From JAKAGZ01 sp963783855 (GTDB taxonomy: Bacteria > Bacteroidota > Ignavibacteria > Ignavibacteriales > Ignavibacteriaceae): 64,000 bases of DNA. The notes beneath the pieces were generated by a model that was not told where the DNA came from, made no database searches, and worked only from the letters and a program-made list of their open reading frames with translations. Shown in pieces: positions 35,030 through 44,429 of this stretch (positions are counted from its first letter, which is position 1; every line of letters starts with the position of its first letter). The stretch lies in NCBI GenBank assembly GCA_963783855.1, contig CAWAPE010000004.1, positions 372,001-436,000 of the forward strand. Direction: 5' to 3'. Both the position numbers and the translations under genes were made by a program.

Positions 35030-38000
35030 ATGCCCCGATACGAATTCCAGGTATTAAAAGAAGCACGGAAAAAATACGAGATTGAATCTTCACTCTTTTC
35101 AATTAATGGCGACCTGATAGTTGCAAATTTCCGTCAGGCGCGTGCATTGGCACATAAGATTAATTCTAAGAGAACTTCTGAAGGAATTACTGACCGGATA
35201 GTAACACCTGGCCAAATAAATGCTGCCGGCCTGCTCCACGAAATATTCCATTTTATAATAAATCAATACGAAAAAGAAAACAGCGGTGTGCTCGATCGTG
35301 CAGTTAATTATCTGATGACAAAAACCGGCGGCGACAATTTTGAGAAAATACTTGAGAAATTTATCAATGACTTCCCCCCGCCGGATGTAGAATCAGGTAA
35401 AATTACAAGCGAAGAATATATTGCCGGAAATACAAAAGGGAAAAATAATCGTGAGATTATTCTGGAAGAACTCTTGCTTCTTGACATAGGGAATATCAAT
35501 CCGGCGACCCAAAATCTTAATGAAATTTTCTCAGACGATGATCTGAAAAACAAGACTCACTATAAGAGACTTATTGAAGAGGCTGATAATTTTTTCAATA
35601 CTGAAAAACCTTTCGGAGATGAAAATCTTTCTTTGACTCAATTTTTGAAGAAGCCAATTTTATCAAACCCTTTTAATCTTGATGATCAGATAAATTTCAT
35701 CAGGGAAAAATGGGGAGTTTATATTTACGAAAAATTTGGCGACAGGATTTTGTTAAGCAAGGACCTTTTTGCCGAGGACGCACGATTCTTCGGAGTCGGA
35801 TTTCATAAATCCACTCCACCAGTTCCAAAATATGAAACTGACGAGCATTATCTTGAATTACAGAAAAGACTAAAAAGCGGCCGGGAGCTTTCCGAAGATG
35901 AGCTGAATTATTATTACGCAGAGACGGAGAAATTTACGTCTGACATAGATTGGATGCCGAAAGTTGTTATGATCGCAAAAAATATTTTCGTATGGCTCGA
36001 CCAGCTTTCAAAAAAATATGATAGACCTATCACCCGGCTCGATCAGATTCCCGATGAAGAACTCAGCCAGCTCGCAAACTGGAATTTCACTTCGCTCTGG
36101 CTCATCGGTGTATGGGAAAGAAGCAGCGCCTCCAAAAAAATTAAACAACTTACAGGCAACCCTGAAGCAGCGCCTTCTGCTTATTCACTTTTTGATTATG
36201 TAATAGCAGAAGAACTCGGCGGCGAAACGGCATTTGAAAATTTCAAATTCCGCGCCTGGCAGAAAGGGATCAGGCTTGCAAGTGATATGGTCCCGAATCA
36301 CACAGGTATATATTCTAAATGGATGGTTGAAAAACCCGAGTATTTTATACAAACGGACTATCCCCCGTTCCCGAACTACTCGTTTAATGGAACTAACCTC
36401 TCGGACGATACACGCGTAGAAGTGCGCATCGAAGACAAATACTATTCACGCGAAGACGCCGCAGTAGTATTTCAGCGAAAGGATAATTTAACAGGAAGCA
36501 TAAAATATATTTATCACGGTAACGACGGGACAAGTATGCCGTGGAATGACACCGCACAGCTGAACCTTATGAATCCCGAAGTTCGTGAATCATTAATACA
36601 GACCATAATGCACGTCGCACGGAAGTTTTCGATTATACGCTTTGATGCGGCGATGACTCTTACAAAAAAACATTACGCGCGTCTCTGGTACCCGAGGCCG
36701 GGCACAGGCGGAGCAATACCAACACGTTCCGATTATTCGATGACACGCTCTGAATTTGACAATGCAATGCCGGATGAATTCTGGAGAGAGGTTGTTGACA
36801 GAATAAATAAAGAAATGCCCGAGACTCTCCTGCTCGCTGAAGCTTTCTGGCTTATGGAGGGATATTTTGTCCGTACACTCGGAATGCACAGAGTTTACAA
36901 CAGCGCTTTCATGCATATGATGATGAAGGAAGAGAACAATAAATTCCGCGAACTGATAAAAAACACACTCGAATTTAACCCGGAAATTCTGAAACGTTAT
37001 GTAAACTTTATGAGTAACCCGGATGAAGAAACTGCAATAAATCAGTTCGGAAATGGTGATAAATATTTTGGTGTTGTGATAATGATGATCACACTACCGG
37101 GGCTCCCAATGTTTGGACACGGACAGGTTGAAGGACTGAAAGAAAAATACGGGATGGAATATAAACGCGCTTATTATGATGAGATTCCCGACCAGAATTT
37201 AATAAGCAGGCATCAAGCTGAAATTTTTCCGTTGCTGCAAAAGCGTTACCTGTTTAGCCAGGTCGATAATTTTGAACTTTATGATTTCTTCGATGACCGA
37301 GGCTTTGTAAATGAAAATATTATCGCGTATTCTAATTTTCAGAACGGCGAAAGATCCCTAGTAATTTATAATAACGCCTATCAAGGGACATCCGGCACAA
37401 TAGGACATACAAGCCCTAAAGCAAATACTGATAAAGAAATAATTACAAGCAATATTGTGCGGGCGTTAAGTATAAATACAGACGAAAAATATTTTTACAC
37501 TTACACAAATCACAGGACCAAATTACAGCATCTGGTCCGTGGCGAAGATATTCTTCACAACGGGTTCCATTTTCACCTTAATGGCTTTGAATATTATGCA
37601 CTGGTAAATTTTAGTGAGATTTATGACCACGATGGTTCATTTGAAAGATTGTACTACCACCTTTCCGGCAAAGGTGTTTATTCAATAAGTGCTGCAATGA
37701 ATGAGCTGAACCTGGAACCAATCCGTAAAGCCTTTGCTTCGCTTCTTAATAAAAAGTTATTTGAAGAAGTAAAAGAATATATCGGATCAGAGGAAAAAAA
37801 TAAGAAACTGCCGGACAGTTTTATTGAAAGAATGGCAGACACTGTTTCGCGTATTAATTCCTTAAATGGAATTAACATAAACACTGATTTGGTACTTGAA
37901 AATGCGGAAGAAAACTTTTCAGCACTTAAAGGAGCAAACCATTTTATTAATGCCACAACTAAAAAGAAGAACTGTCCGAAATGGTTTAAGGAAGCAATAT

Positions 38001-38614
38001 CAAATCTGCCCGTGGAAAATTATGATATTTTAATTCCGCTTTTCATCATCGATATACTTTACAATGATAAACAACACAGCCGGAGAATGTTTGATATGCT
38101 GGATACTTACAACATCCTGCATAAATATTATTCTACTCAAAACCTGTCAGATGATGAAATTTACAGGATTGTTTATCTCCTAAAAAGTTTAACCTCACAG
38201 GAAAAACTCCATCTCTGGAAAACAGGTAACCTTATTGATAACAAAAACGAAAGTCTTGCTATCTATATCTCCGATCTGTTGTTCGGGAAAAATATGACTG
38301 CTTACCTCAACATCCACGATTACGAAGGGAAAACCTACTTCAACAAGGAAAATTTTGAAGATTTGATCGACTGGATATTTATTCTTTCCATAAAAGAAAT
38401 ATTTAAAGACAATGAAATAAAAGTAAAAGACAGGCTGGCAAGAATTAAAGAACTTCATCAATTCCTGAACACAATTTTGAGTAAAGCCCCGGAAAGCGGT
38501 TATGAAGTTAAAAAGTTGAAAGAAATATTGTTGAATAGTAACGGAAAGATTAAAAGCCAGTCCGCCAGGGGCGGATCAAAAGGGAAAAGTCAAAAGCAAT
38601 TAACCACCTTGTAA
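35030..38614 (+). CDS. Large GH13 alpha-amylase-family protein
   Basis: A 1194-aa cytosolic protein (no signal peptide). Residues 1-310 are an N-terminal extension of unknown fold, 315-760 the GH13 barrel, 760-880 a beta C-domain, and 880-1194 a helical C-terminal region of unknown type. Barrel signatures: region I DMVPNHTG (419-426), region II IIRFDAAMTL with nucleophile D539, region III LLAEAFW with acid E604, and region IV FMSNPDEET with D665 (Pro replaces the usual His of NHD). It likely acts on alpha-1,4-glucans, intracellularly. HEIFH at 70-74 is an HExxH-like pattern of unclear meaning. The 3' end contains a TCCGCC-AGG-GGCGGA palindrome (about 38560-38575) and overlaps the convergent gene by 15 bp. 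Confidence 0.85.
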   Translation: MPRYEFQVLKEARKKYEIESSLFSINGDLIVANFRQARALAHKINSKRTSEGITDRIVTPGQINAAGLLHEIFHFIINQYEKENSGVLDRAVNYLMTKTGGDNFEKILEKFINDFPPPDVESGKITSEEYIAGNTKGKNNREIILEELLLLDIGNINPATQNLNEIFSDDDLKNKTHYKRLIEEADNFFNTEKPFGDENLSLTQFLKKPILSNPFNLDDQINFIREKWGVYIYEKFGDRILLSKDLFAEDARFFGVGFHKSTPPVPKYETDEHYLELQKRLKSGRELSEDELNYYYAETEKFTSDIDWMPKVVMIAKNIFVWLDQLSKKYDRPITRLDQIPDEELSQLANWNFTSLWLIGVWERSSASKKIKQLTGNPEAAPSAYSLFDYVIAEELGGETAFENFKFRAWQKGIRLASDMVPNHTGIYSKWMVEKPEYFIQTDYPPFPNYSFNGTNLSDDTRVEVRIEDKYYSREDAAVVFQRKDNLTGSIKYIYHGNDGTSMPWNDTAQLNLMNPEVRESLIQTIMHVARKFSIIRFDAAMTLTKKHYARLWYPRPGTGGAIPTRSDYSMTRSEFDNAMPDEFWREVVDRINKEMPETLLLAEAFWLMEGYFVRTLGMHRVYNSAFMHMMMKEENNKFRELIKNTLEFNPEILKRYVNFMSNPDEETAINQFGNGDKYFGVVIMMITLPGLPMFGHGQVEGLKEKYGMEYKRAYYDEIPDQNLISRHQAEIFPLLQKRYLFSQVDNFELYDFFDDRGFVNENIIAYSNFQNGERSLVIYNNAYQGTSGTIGHTSPKANTDKEIITSNIVRALSINTDEKYFYTYTNHRTKLQHLVRGEDILHNGFHFHLNGFEYYALVNFSEIYDHDGSFERLYYHLSGKGVYSISAAMNELNLEPIRKAFASLLNKKLFEEVKEYIGSEEKNKKLPDSFIERMADTVSRINSLNGININTDLVLENAEENFSALKGANHFINATTKKKNCPKWFKEAISNLPVENYDILIPLFIIDILYNDKQHSRRMFDMLDTYNILHKYYSTQNLSDDEIYRIVYLLKSLTSQEKLHLWKTGNLIDNKNESLAIYISDLLFGKNMTAYLNIHDYEGKTYFNKENFEDLIDWIFILSIKEIFKDNEIKVKDRLARIKELHQFLNTILSKAPESGYEVKKLKEILLNSNGKIKSQSARGGSKGKSQKQLTTL

Positions 38615-40165
38615 TATAAAATTAGCAGCAGCATCTGCACAGTTTTCTCCATCAATTGCGGCTGAAACAATTCCCCCTGCATAACCAGCTCCCTCACCTG
38701 ATGGAAACAACCCAGCTATTTCTACATGCATATAGGTTTCTCTGTCTCGCGGAATCCTGACCGGTGAACTTGTCCTGCTCTCTGTCGCTACAATTATAGC
38801 CTCTTCCGAAAAATAACCACGCATCTTTTTATTAAATATCTCAAGCGCTTTTTTCAATCCGTTTGTAACAAATTCCGGCAATTCTTCATGCAGTGGAGCT
38901 GAAGTAAGTCCGGGTATGTATGATGTTGCCGGCAACTTTTGCGTAACCTTTCCCGCGACAAAATCCGTTACATTCTGAGCCGGTGCACTTTGCGTTTTGT
39001 TTGCCAGTTCAAAAGAATGCTTTTCAATTTCCTGCTGGAGTTTCAGCCCGCTGAATGGATAATCAGGATTAAATTTTTCCCAGTCATTTTCATTCACCGA
39101 AACCACAAATCCCGAATTGGCAAACGGGGAATCTCTCCTTGAAAGTGACATGCCGTTAACAACTATCTCGCCCGGTGCTGTAGCAGCAGGAACAATTATT
39201 CCACCCGGACACATGCAAAACGAATAAATCCCCCTTCCTTCCACGTTGCACGCAAGCGTGTAACTTGCCGCCGGCAGGTTCGGATTTTTATCTCTGCTAT
39301 GATACTGAATTTCATTTATCAGCGCCTGCGGATGTTCAATCCTTACGCCGATTGCGAATGGCTTTGGTTCTATTTTAATATTGTACTTATGAAGCAGATA
39401 ATAAATATCACGCGCGGAATGCCCGGTCGCGAGTATCACTGAGTCACCGGTGTACTCTTCTTTTTCATTTACTATCACTCCCTTCATTTTTTTATCATTC
39501 AGAATAAACCCGGTTACACGGGAATCGAAATGAATTTCTCCGCCGCATTTCAGTATCGTTTCTCTCATCTCCTTCACCACATTCGGGAGTTTGTTGGAAC
39601 CAATGTGTGGATGAGCATCAACTAAAATATCCTGCGTTGCTCCGTGCTGAACGAAAATTTTCAGAATCTTTTTTACATCGCCCCGCTTTGTTGAGCGCGT
39701 GTAAAGTTTTCCGTCGCTGTAAGTTCCCGCTCCACCTTCACCGTAGCAATAATTTGAATCCGGGTTAACAATATGATCCTGCTGAATAGCACGCAGATCT
39801 TTTCGTCTTGCCTGTACGTCCTTTCCGCGTTCTATAATTACGGGCTTAATTCCAAGTTCGATTAGTCTGAGGGCGGCAAACATTCCGGCCGGACCACAAC
39901 CTACGATTATTATTTTCCCCCCGTTTTTATTTTTTACCGGGATGTATTCAATTTTCTTATCTTCTTCGGGAAGTTCACCCACGTAAACTTCGGCTGTAAT
40001 TCTGAAAACCGGGTTTTTGCTTCTCCCATCTACGGATCTTCTTAGCTGTAGGACAGCAGAAATTTCTTCTGAGGAAATGTTTAGCTTTACAGCCGCTGCT
40101 TTGTAAAGTGCTTCTTTGTCGTTGAATTTATCCGGGGATAAAACTATTTCGATTTGCTTTTTCAT
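38600..40165 (-). CDS. FAD-dependent dehydrogenase (COG2509)
   Basis: A 521-aa flavoprotein. An N-terminal 85-residue domain precedes the dinucleotide-binding fold IIVGCGPAGMFAALRLIELG (about 91-110). GEGGAGTYSDGKLYTRS and LATGHSARDIY (second nucleotide region), then IGVRIEHPQ and CMCPGGIIVPAA, are marks of the COG2509 family of uncharacterised FAD dehydrogenases related to the HI0933/geranylgeranyl-reductase group. GLFPSGEGAGYAGGIVSAAIDG closes the FAD site. The substrate is unknown. Its stop overlaps the tail of the GH13 gene on the other strand. Confidence 0.92.
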   Translation of the reverse strand: MKKQIEIVLSPDKFNDKEALYKAAAVKLNISSEEISAVLQLRRSVDGRSKNPVFRITAEVYVGELPEEDKKIEYIPVKNKNGGKIIIVGCGPAGMFAALRLIELGIKPVIIERGKDVQARRKDLRAIQQDHIVNPDSNYCYGEGGAGTYSDGKLYTRSTKRGDVKKILKIFVQHGATQDILVDAHPHIGSNKLPNVVKEMRETILKCGGEIHFDSRVTGFILNDKKMKGVIVNEKEEYTGDSVILATGHSARDIYYLLHKYNIKIEPKPFAIGVRIEHPQALINEIQYHSRDKNPNLPAASYTLACNVEGRGIYSFCMCPGGIIVPAATAPGEIVVNGMSLSRRDSPFANSGFVVSVNENDWEKFNPDYPFSGLKLQQEIEKHSFELANKTQSAPAQNVTDFVAGKVTQKLPATSYIPGLTSAPLHEELPEFVTNGLKKALEIFNKKMRGYFSEEAIIVATESRTSSPVRIPRDRETYMHVEIAGLFPSGEGAGYAGGIVSAAIDGENCADAAANFILQGG

Positions 40166-40446
40166 TTAGTGTCCTTCCGCCTTCGTTCATCTATAGGCTC
40201 CGACAAAGGTTTATTACTTCGGCGGACAGGCTATCAATGAGGAAAATTATTGGATATTTAAATTTACATAAAAAACATCTCTGTTTTCTCCTTTGTTCTC
40301 AGTTAACTCTGTCGTAAATTTTTTCTCAAACTATTAGTCAGATTTACCCATGGAGAGCCTCCGACAGATGAAAGAATTAATTTTTGTAGCAAAAACTCAA
40401 AAAATATTTTAACTTTGTCTGGTTATTTATATAGAGGGGATAACTT

Positions 40447-40871
40447 TTGAAACACAAAATATTCAAATCTTTTATTATAGTGCTGCTTTTACTGTTTATC
40501 AACCTCGCTTTCAGCGGCTGTTATTATACAAGGGAAGCCTCTCTTGATAATTCAGAACCATTAAGATTGAAAAGATAGAAATGAAAGACGGAAGAACAAT
40601 TTATTTTAATAATGAAAAAGTTGAATACGCACAGTATAAGAACAATAAAATAGTCGTATATAAACAAATAGGTAAATCTGAAAAAATAATACCCTTTTCC
40701 GAAGTCAAAAAAATTTACGTAAAGAAATTGAACAAACCTGCTACCTATATGATTACAACTGTTGGTTTTATTCTTGTGGTACTTACTACTTTTTTTTATA
40801 TATCATTGCACAACGAAAAGAAAGAAAAGACTATTTTATGTCCATTTCTGGAGCTATATTCTTCTTTTTAG
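40447..40871 (+). pseudogene. Lipoprotein gene broken by a frameshift
   Basis: Frame 1 (40447-40578, TTG start with AGAGGGG upstream) encodes a 43-aa lipoprotein N-terminus: hydrophobic stretch then lipobox AFSGC and CYYTREASLDNSEP. It stops in TAG just before frame 2 (ATG 40581, to 40871). Frame 2 is open upstream and reads IKIEKIEMKDGRTIYFNN, KVEYAQYKNNKIVVYK, IIPFSEVKKIYV and then a transmembrane helix (about 60-80). One missing base around 40550-40562 would fuse lipobox, DG-type beta domain and helix into one typical lipoprotein of about 135 aa. It may instead be two coupled genes (TAGAAATG). Frameshift is my preferred reading. Confidence 0.6.
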
Positions 40872-40939
40872 CAGGATTTATTTTTGTTTCTCTACTTGTA
40901 ATAATTATTTTGTTATTCATAAAGAGTTTAGAGGCATAA
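40838..40939 (+). CDS. Possible 33-aa single-helix membrane peptide
   Basis: ATG at 40838 opens MSISGAIFFFLAGF and continues as one strongly hydrophobic helix ending KSLEA, stop at 40937-40939. It overlaps the end of the broken lipoprotein frame and stops 2 bp before the YdeI-like ATG. It could be a small protein, or the displaced C-terminus of the lipoprotein after a second frameshift in the A-rich run near 40815-40830. No clear ribosome site. Confidence 0.35.
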   Translation: MSISGAIFFFLAGFIFVSLLVIIILLFIKSLEA

Positions 40940-40941
40940 TA

Positions 40942-41577
40942 ATGGGTAAAAAAGACAAGAAAGTAGATGCGTATATTGCCAGACAAAAACCTTTCGCAAA
41001 ACCGGTGCTTAAACATTTGCGCAAAGTTGTTCACGCCGGCTGCCCCGATGTTGAAGAGGCGATGAAATGGAGTTTCCCCTGCTTCGTTTACTCCGGTTCT
41101 ATTCTCTGCAGCATGGCGGGCTTCAAAGAACACTGCACATTCGGTTTCTGGCGTGTTACTGAACTGAGAAAAAGAGGCCTGGTAAAACCTTCCGGTGAAA
41201 AAGCAATGGGACAGTACGGCAGAATAAAAAAAACATCTGATTTACCCGCCGAAACGAAACTTATAAAAGTCGTAAAAGAAGCCGCAAAGATAAATGAGTC
41301 AGGTAAAAGATCACCCATAAAGAAAAAAGCCACCGTAAGAAAGAAACTCGTAATTCCCGCTTACTTTACAAAAGCTCTGAACAAAAACAAGAAAGCCAAA
41401 GAAACTTTCGATGAATTCAGCTATTCGAACAAAAAAGATTTTATCGAATGGATAAGGGAAGCGAAGACAGAAACTACACGTGAGAAAAGAATTGACACAA
41501 CTATTAAATGGCTCGAAGAAGGAAAAACGAGAAACTGGAAGTACCAGAAAAATTCAAAATTAAAAAGTCAAAAGTAA
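40942..41577 (+). CDS. YdeI/OmpD-associated, DUF1801-type protein
   Basis: A 211-aa cytosolic protein from the ATG at 40942 (AGAGG 8 bp upstream; the frame is open further upstream but that part is hydrophobic shadow sequence). Residues 1-110 match the DUF1801/YdhG fold: VDAYIARQKPFAKPVLKHLRKVVHAGCPDVEEAMKWSFPCF and HCTFGFWR. Residues 135-205 match the YdeI/OmpD-associated tail: IPAYFTKALNKNKKAKETFDEFSYSNKKDFIEWI, then the basic TTIKWLEEGKTRNWKY. Such proteins are common in soil and gut bacteria; some reports link relatives to peptide or bacteriocin tolerance. Biochemical role unknown. Confidence 0.85.
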   Translation: MGKKDKKVDAYIARQKPFAKPVLKHLRKVVHAGCPDVEEAMKWSFPCFVYSGSILCSMAGFKEHCTFGFWRVTELRKRGLVKPSGEKAMGQYGRIKKTSDLPAETKLIKVVKEAAKINESGKRSPIKKKATVRKKLVIPAYFTKALNKNKKAKETFDEFSYSNKKDFIEWIREAKTETTREKRIDTTIKWLEEGKTRNWKYQKNSKLKSQK

Positions 41578-41697
41578 ACACGGTGCATAGGGGGAAGTAA
41601 GATAAAAGAGTAAAGATTCTCACTCCTTCGTTTCACGTACTCGTTCGAAATGACAGTTGCAAATGCAACAGAATTATTTAATAATGGGAGAAATAAA

Positions 41698-42348
41698 ATG
41701 GGGAAAATTTTTATTCTGCTTTTTGTGTTTGTAATTGAAACTGCAGCACAATCTCATCTAAAATCACAAATTGCTTACAGACCTATTTCAAAAAGTTTCA
41801 GTTTAGAAGATTCAACAAATATAAATTACAGAACAAGGCATTCCGGTGTGAATATCGGCTTACAGGTAATTGTAGGCCAGGGAATGGGATTAGTTTCCGG
41901 GTTCATCCCATATGCTATTGCCTGGGGTTCGGCTTTTTCTGACAGAGGATCAAAATCAACAACTGATATTGCATTACTATTGACAATTCCTGCTTATATA
42001 TTCGGGACTGCAACCGGTGTACACTGGGTGGCGCATCTCGAAAATAAAAATCATTCCTATTGGAAGAATGTCGGTTTCGCCGCAATCGGCGGAGGAGTTG
42101 GTGTAATAACCGGTTTGGCCCTTGCCTCATCCAACCAAAAACTTCCCGGTGCAGGGGTAATCGTAATGATGCTGTCACCACTTGCGGGATCACTGGTTTA
42201 CACTTTATTTTTAGCCGACTGGCCACAAAAACCCGCCGCTGTAAATAATTTTGAAAGTAGAAATCTAAAAGTGAATAGCTGCCTGGCAAAAGATATTTTT
42301 GAAAGATCGCAAATAGTAAAAGTGGAATTGTTTAGAATAGGATTATAA
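41698..42348 (+). CDS. Membrane protein with signal peptide, unknown
   Basis: A 216-aa protein from the ATG at 41698, preceded by GGGAGA; in-frame ATG at 41650 would place coding sequence inside a dispersed repeat and is rejected. Signal peptide: MGKIFILLFVFVIETAAQ. The mature part has four hydrophobic, Gly-rich segments (about 50-75, 85-105, 118-140, 150-175) such as GVNIGLQVIVGQGMGLVSGF and AAIGGGVGVITGLALAS, like glycine-zipper membrane proteins in Ignavibacteria with no assigned function. Alone in its transcription unit. Confidence 0.65.
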   Translation: MGKIFILLFVFVIETAAQSHLKSQIAYRPISKSFSLEDSTNINYRTRHSGVNIGLQVIVGQGMGLVSGFIPYAIAWGSAFSDRGSKSTTDIALLLTIPAYIFGTATGVHWVAHLENKNHSYWKNVGFAAIGGGVGVITGLALASSNQKLPGAGVIVMMLSPLAGSLVYTLFLADWPQKPAAVNNFESRNLKVNSCLAKDIFERSQIVKVELFRIGL

Positions 42349-42360
42349 ACAAAATTACTT

Positions 42361-42410
42361 TATGTCATTTCTATCCCGCTGAAGCGGGTGAGAAATTTTT
42401 TGTTACCAAA
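42361..42410. repeat. Dispersed palindromic repeat
   Basis: CCCGCT-GA-AGCGGG (about 42376-42389), flanked by TGTCATTTCTAT, whose complement ends AATGACA as in the repeats at 34901 and about 41645. It sits between two convergent genes and could also act as a bidirectional terminator. Confidence 0.5.
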
Positions 42411-42415
42411 CTTTC

Positions 42416-44323
42416 TTAATTAAGCCTGCTGATGATCGTCATATTCTGGTGATTGAATGCGTCCTTTCCTTCGGGCGTATACATATAATCGAGTCTGTTC
42501 ATGTAGAAATCGGTTATCTTGCTTCTGACCATTTTCAGCGTGCTGTTCATAAATTTATTTTCTTCAGTGAACGCTTCACCCAGTACGGCAATACCTGCCG
42601 GAATCCATCTCTCGGGGAACTGCCCGGCAAATTCGCCGCCAGATTTAAATTTGGTAACCTGGTCTTCAATTAATTTAAGTATCGCTTTCTGCCCTTCGGG
42701 GGTGTGATGAGAAATATTGTTACTCTTCGCCCACCTTAGCACTGCTTCCTTATTCGGAACTATTAGAGCTACAGTGTACTGCGACTGTGAATTGTAAAGC
42801 ATAATCTGTTCAATGTATTCGGACGCTTCGGTTATTGCTTCTTCAATTCCTTCAGGACTGTATTTTTCGCCGTCGTTTCCAATCAGCAGACTTTTAATTC
42901 TACCAAGCACGTACAAATACCCGTCTTCATCCATGTAACCGATATCCCCGGTGTAAAGCCAGCCGTCTTTCAATGTCTGTTTTGTTGCTTTATCATTTTT
43001 CCAGTAACCTGCCATAACGTTTTCGCCGCGCACACAAATCTCTCCCTGTTTTCCGGTCTCTACATTATTGCCTGCATCATCCTTTATTTTAACTTCAATT
43101 CCTGGTAACACTGTACCAGACGTACCGAGCTTGTGAACATCGGGTGTGTTGGTTGAGATTACAGGTGAAGCTTCCGTCAATCCATATCCCTGGAACATTG
43201 GAATTCCTATTGCATAGAAAAATCTCTGTAGTTCGATATCAAGTGCAGCACCGCCGCCGATAAAAAACTCAAGTTTACCTCCAAAATTTTCCCTGATCTT
43301 GCTGAAGATCAGTTTATCGTAAAGCAGGTACATTGGCTTTAAGAGTTTTCGTTTTCCTTTTCCCCTGTTCCATCCTTCACCGTTATATTGATAAGCAACG
43401 TTCAGAGCTTTATTAAAAAGTTTTTCAACTTTTTCGCCTTTCGCGCGTATTCCGTTCTCAATATTTTTTCTGAAACTTTTTGCAAGAGCCGGAACGCTGT
43501 ACATAAAACTTGGTTTTACTTCCTGTATATTTTTAGGAATGTTCTTCAGCGTTTCCATTGGTGTTTTGCCAAGCTGAATAGCACCTATGCTTGCGCCATG
43601 CGACATCAACAAATAAACACCGGCCGTATGAGCAAATGCGTGATCCCAGGGAAGTATTAAAAGATTCCTGTACTCCTGCGGAAGGTGAAGCATTTCAACA
43701 CATTGTTCAACATTTGCCGTGTAATTACGGTGTGTTAAAATTATTCCCTTTGGATCGGCAGTTGTGCCGGAGGTGTAGCAGATATTTGCAGGATCACTTT
43801 CGCTTAATCCTTTCCATCTTTCATCAAATTTATCTTTTGAGGCAGAAAGAAATTTTTCGCCCGCGGCAAGCACTTCAGTAAAATACATTTCATCGCTATC
43901 CACACGGTCAATTTCATCAAGCAAAATTATTTTTTCCAGCTCAGGCAAATCATTTTTTATCTTCCTGATTTTCTGTGCCTGGTTCTGTGAAACCACTACC
44001 ATTTTACAGCCGGAATGCACCAATCTGAATTTCAGGTCGTTCAGTTCTTCAATTTTTGTAGTGATAGGAACATCTATCGCACCGGCATATAACATTCCAA
44101 GTTCACTGGCAATCCAGTTTACCCTTCCTTCTGAAATCAGGGCAATCCTGTCTCCTTTTTGTATTCCGAATGAAATTAAACCGGCACCGAATTTATGAAC
44201 AAGATCACGCATACCGGTATATTTCAGTCCCTCATATTTATCGGAGGTTTTTTCCCAGAGAAATACATTATCGGAATATTTGTTTACACAATCTTCAAAA
44301 AAAGCTGGCAATGTTCTTTGCAT
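42416..44323 (-). CDS. Long-chain acyl-CoA synthetase (AMP-forming)
   Basis: A 635-aa adenylate-forming ligase activating fatty acids via acyl-AMP. ATP loop: ICYTSGTTADPKGIILTHRNY (about 177-197). A5 motif: MFQGYGLTEASPVISTNTP. A7/A8: GWLYTGDIGYMDEDGYLYVLGRIKSLL. The lid/linker and C-terminal domain with the catalytic Lys region (NGEKYSPEGIEEAI) follow. Length and order match FadD15/LACS-type enzymes with an N-terminal extension of the AMP domain. Alone on its strand here; an SDR lies 200 bp upstream in the same direction. Confidence 0.93.
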   Translation of the reverse strand: MQRTLPAFFEDCVNKYSDNVFLWEKTSDKYEGLKYTGMRDLVHKFGAGLISFGIQKGDRIALISEGRVNWIASELGMLYAGAIDVPITTKIEELNDLKFRLVHSGCKMVVVSQNQAQKIRKIKNDLPELEKIILLDEIDRVDSDEMYFTEVLAAGEKFLSASKDKFDERWKGLSESDPANICYTSGTTADPKGIILTHRNYTANVEQCVEMLHLPQEYRNLLILPWDHAFAHTAGVYLLMSHGASIGAIQLGKTPMETLKNIPKNIQEVKPSFMYSVPALAKSFRKNIENGIRAKGEKVEKLFNKALNVAYQYNGEGWNRGKGKRKLLKPMYLLYDKLIFSKIRENFGGKLEFFIGGGAALDIELQRFFYAIGIPMFQGYGLTEASPVISTNTPDVHKLGTSGTVLPGIEVKIKDDAGNNVETGKQGEICVRGENVMAGYWKNDKATKQTLKDGWLYTGDIGYMDEDGYLYVLGRIKSLLIGNDGEKYSPEGIEEAITEASEYIEQIMLYNSQSQYTVALIVPNKEAVLRWAKSNNISHHTPEGQKAILKLIEDQVTKFKSGGEFAGQFPERWIPAGIAVLGEAFTEENKFMNSTLKMVRSKITDFYMNRLDYMYTPEGKDAFNHQNMTIISRLN

Positions 44324-44429
44324 TTTTTTCCCCTGATTATTTTTAGAGGTTTAGTAACAGAAAATTAAACTATCTTAATAGGTTAAAATTATTTTTATTT
44401 ACGCATTTTTTAACAAACTCTCCCTAAAT

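Noticed and set aside
35237..35251. Zinc metalloprotease in the N-terminus of the GH13 protein (HEIFH)
   Set aside because: HExxH alone in a helical stretch without a third ligand motif is weak evidence; it may be chance.
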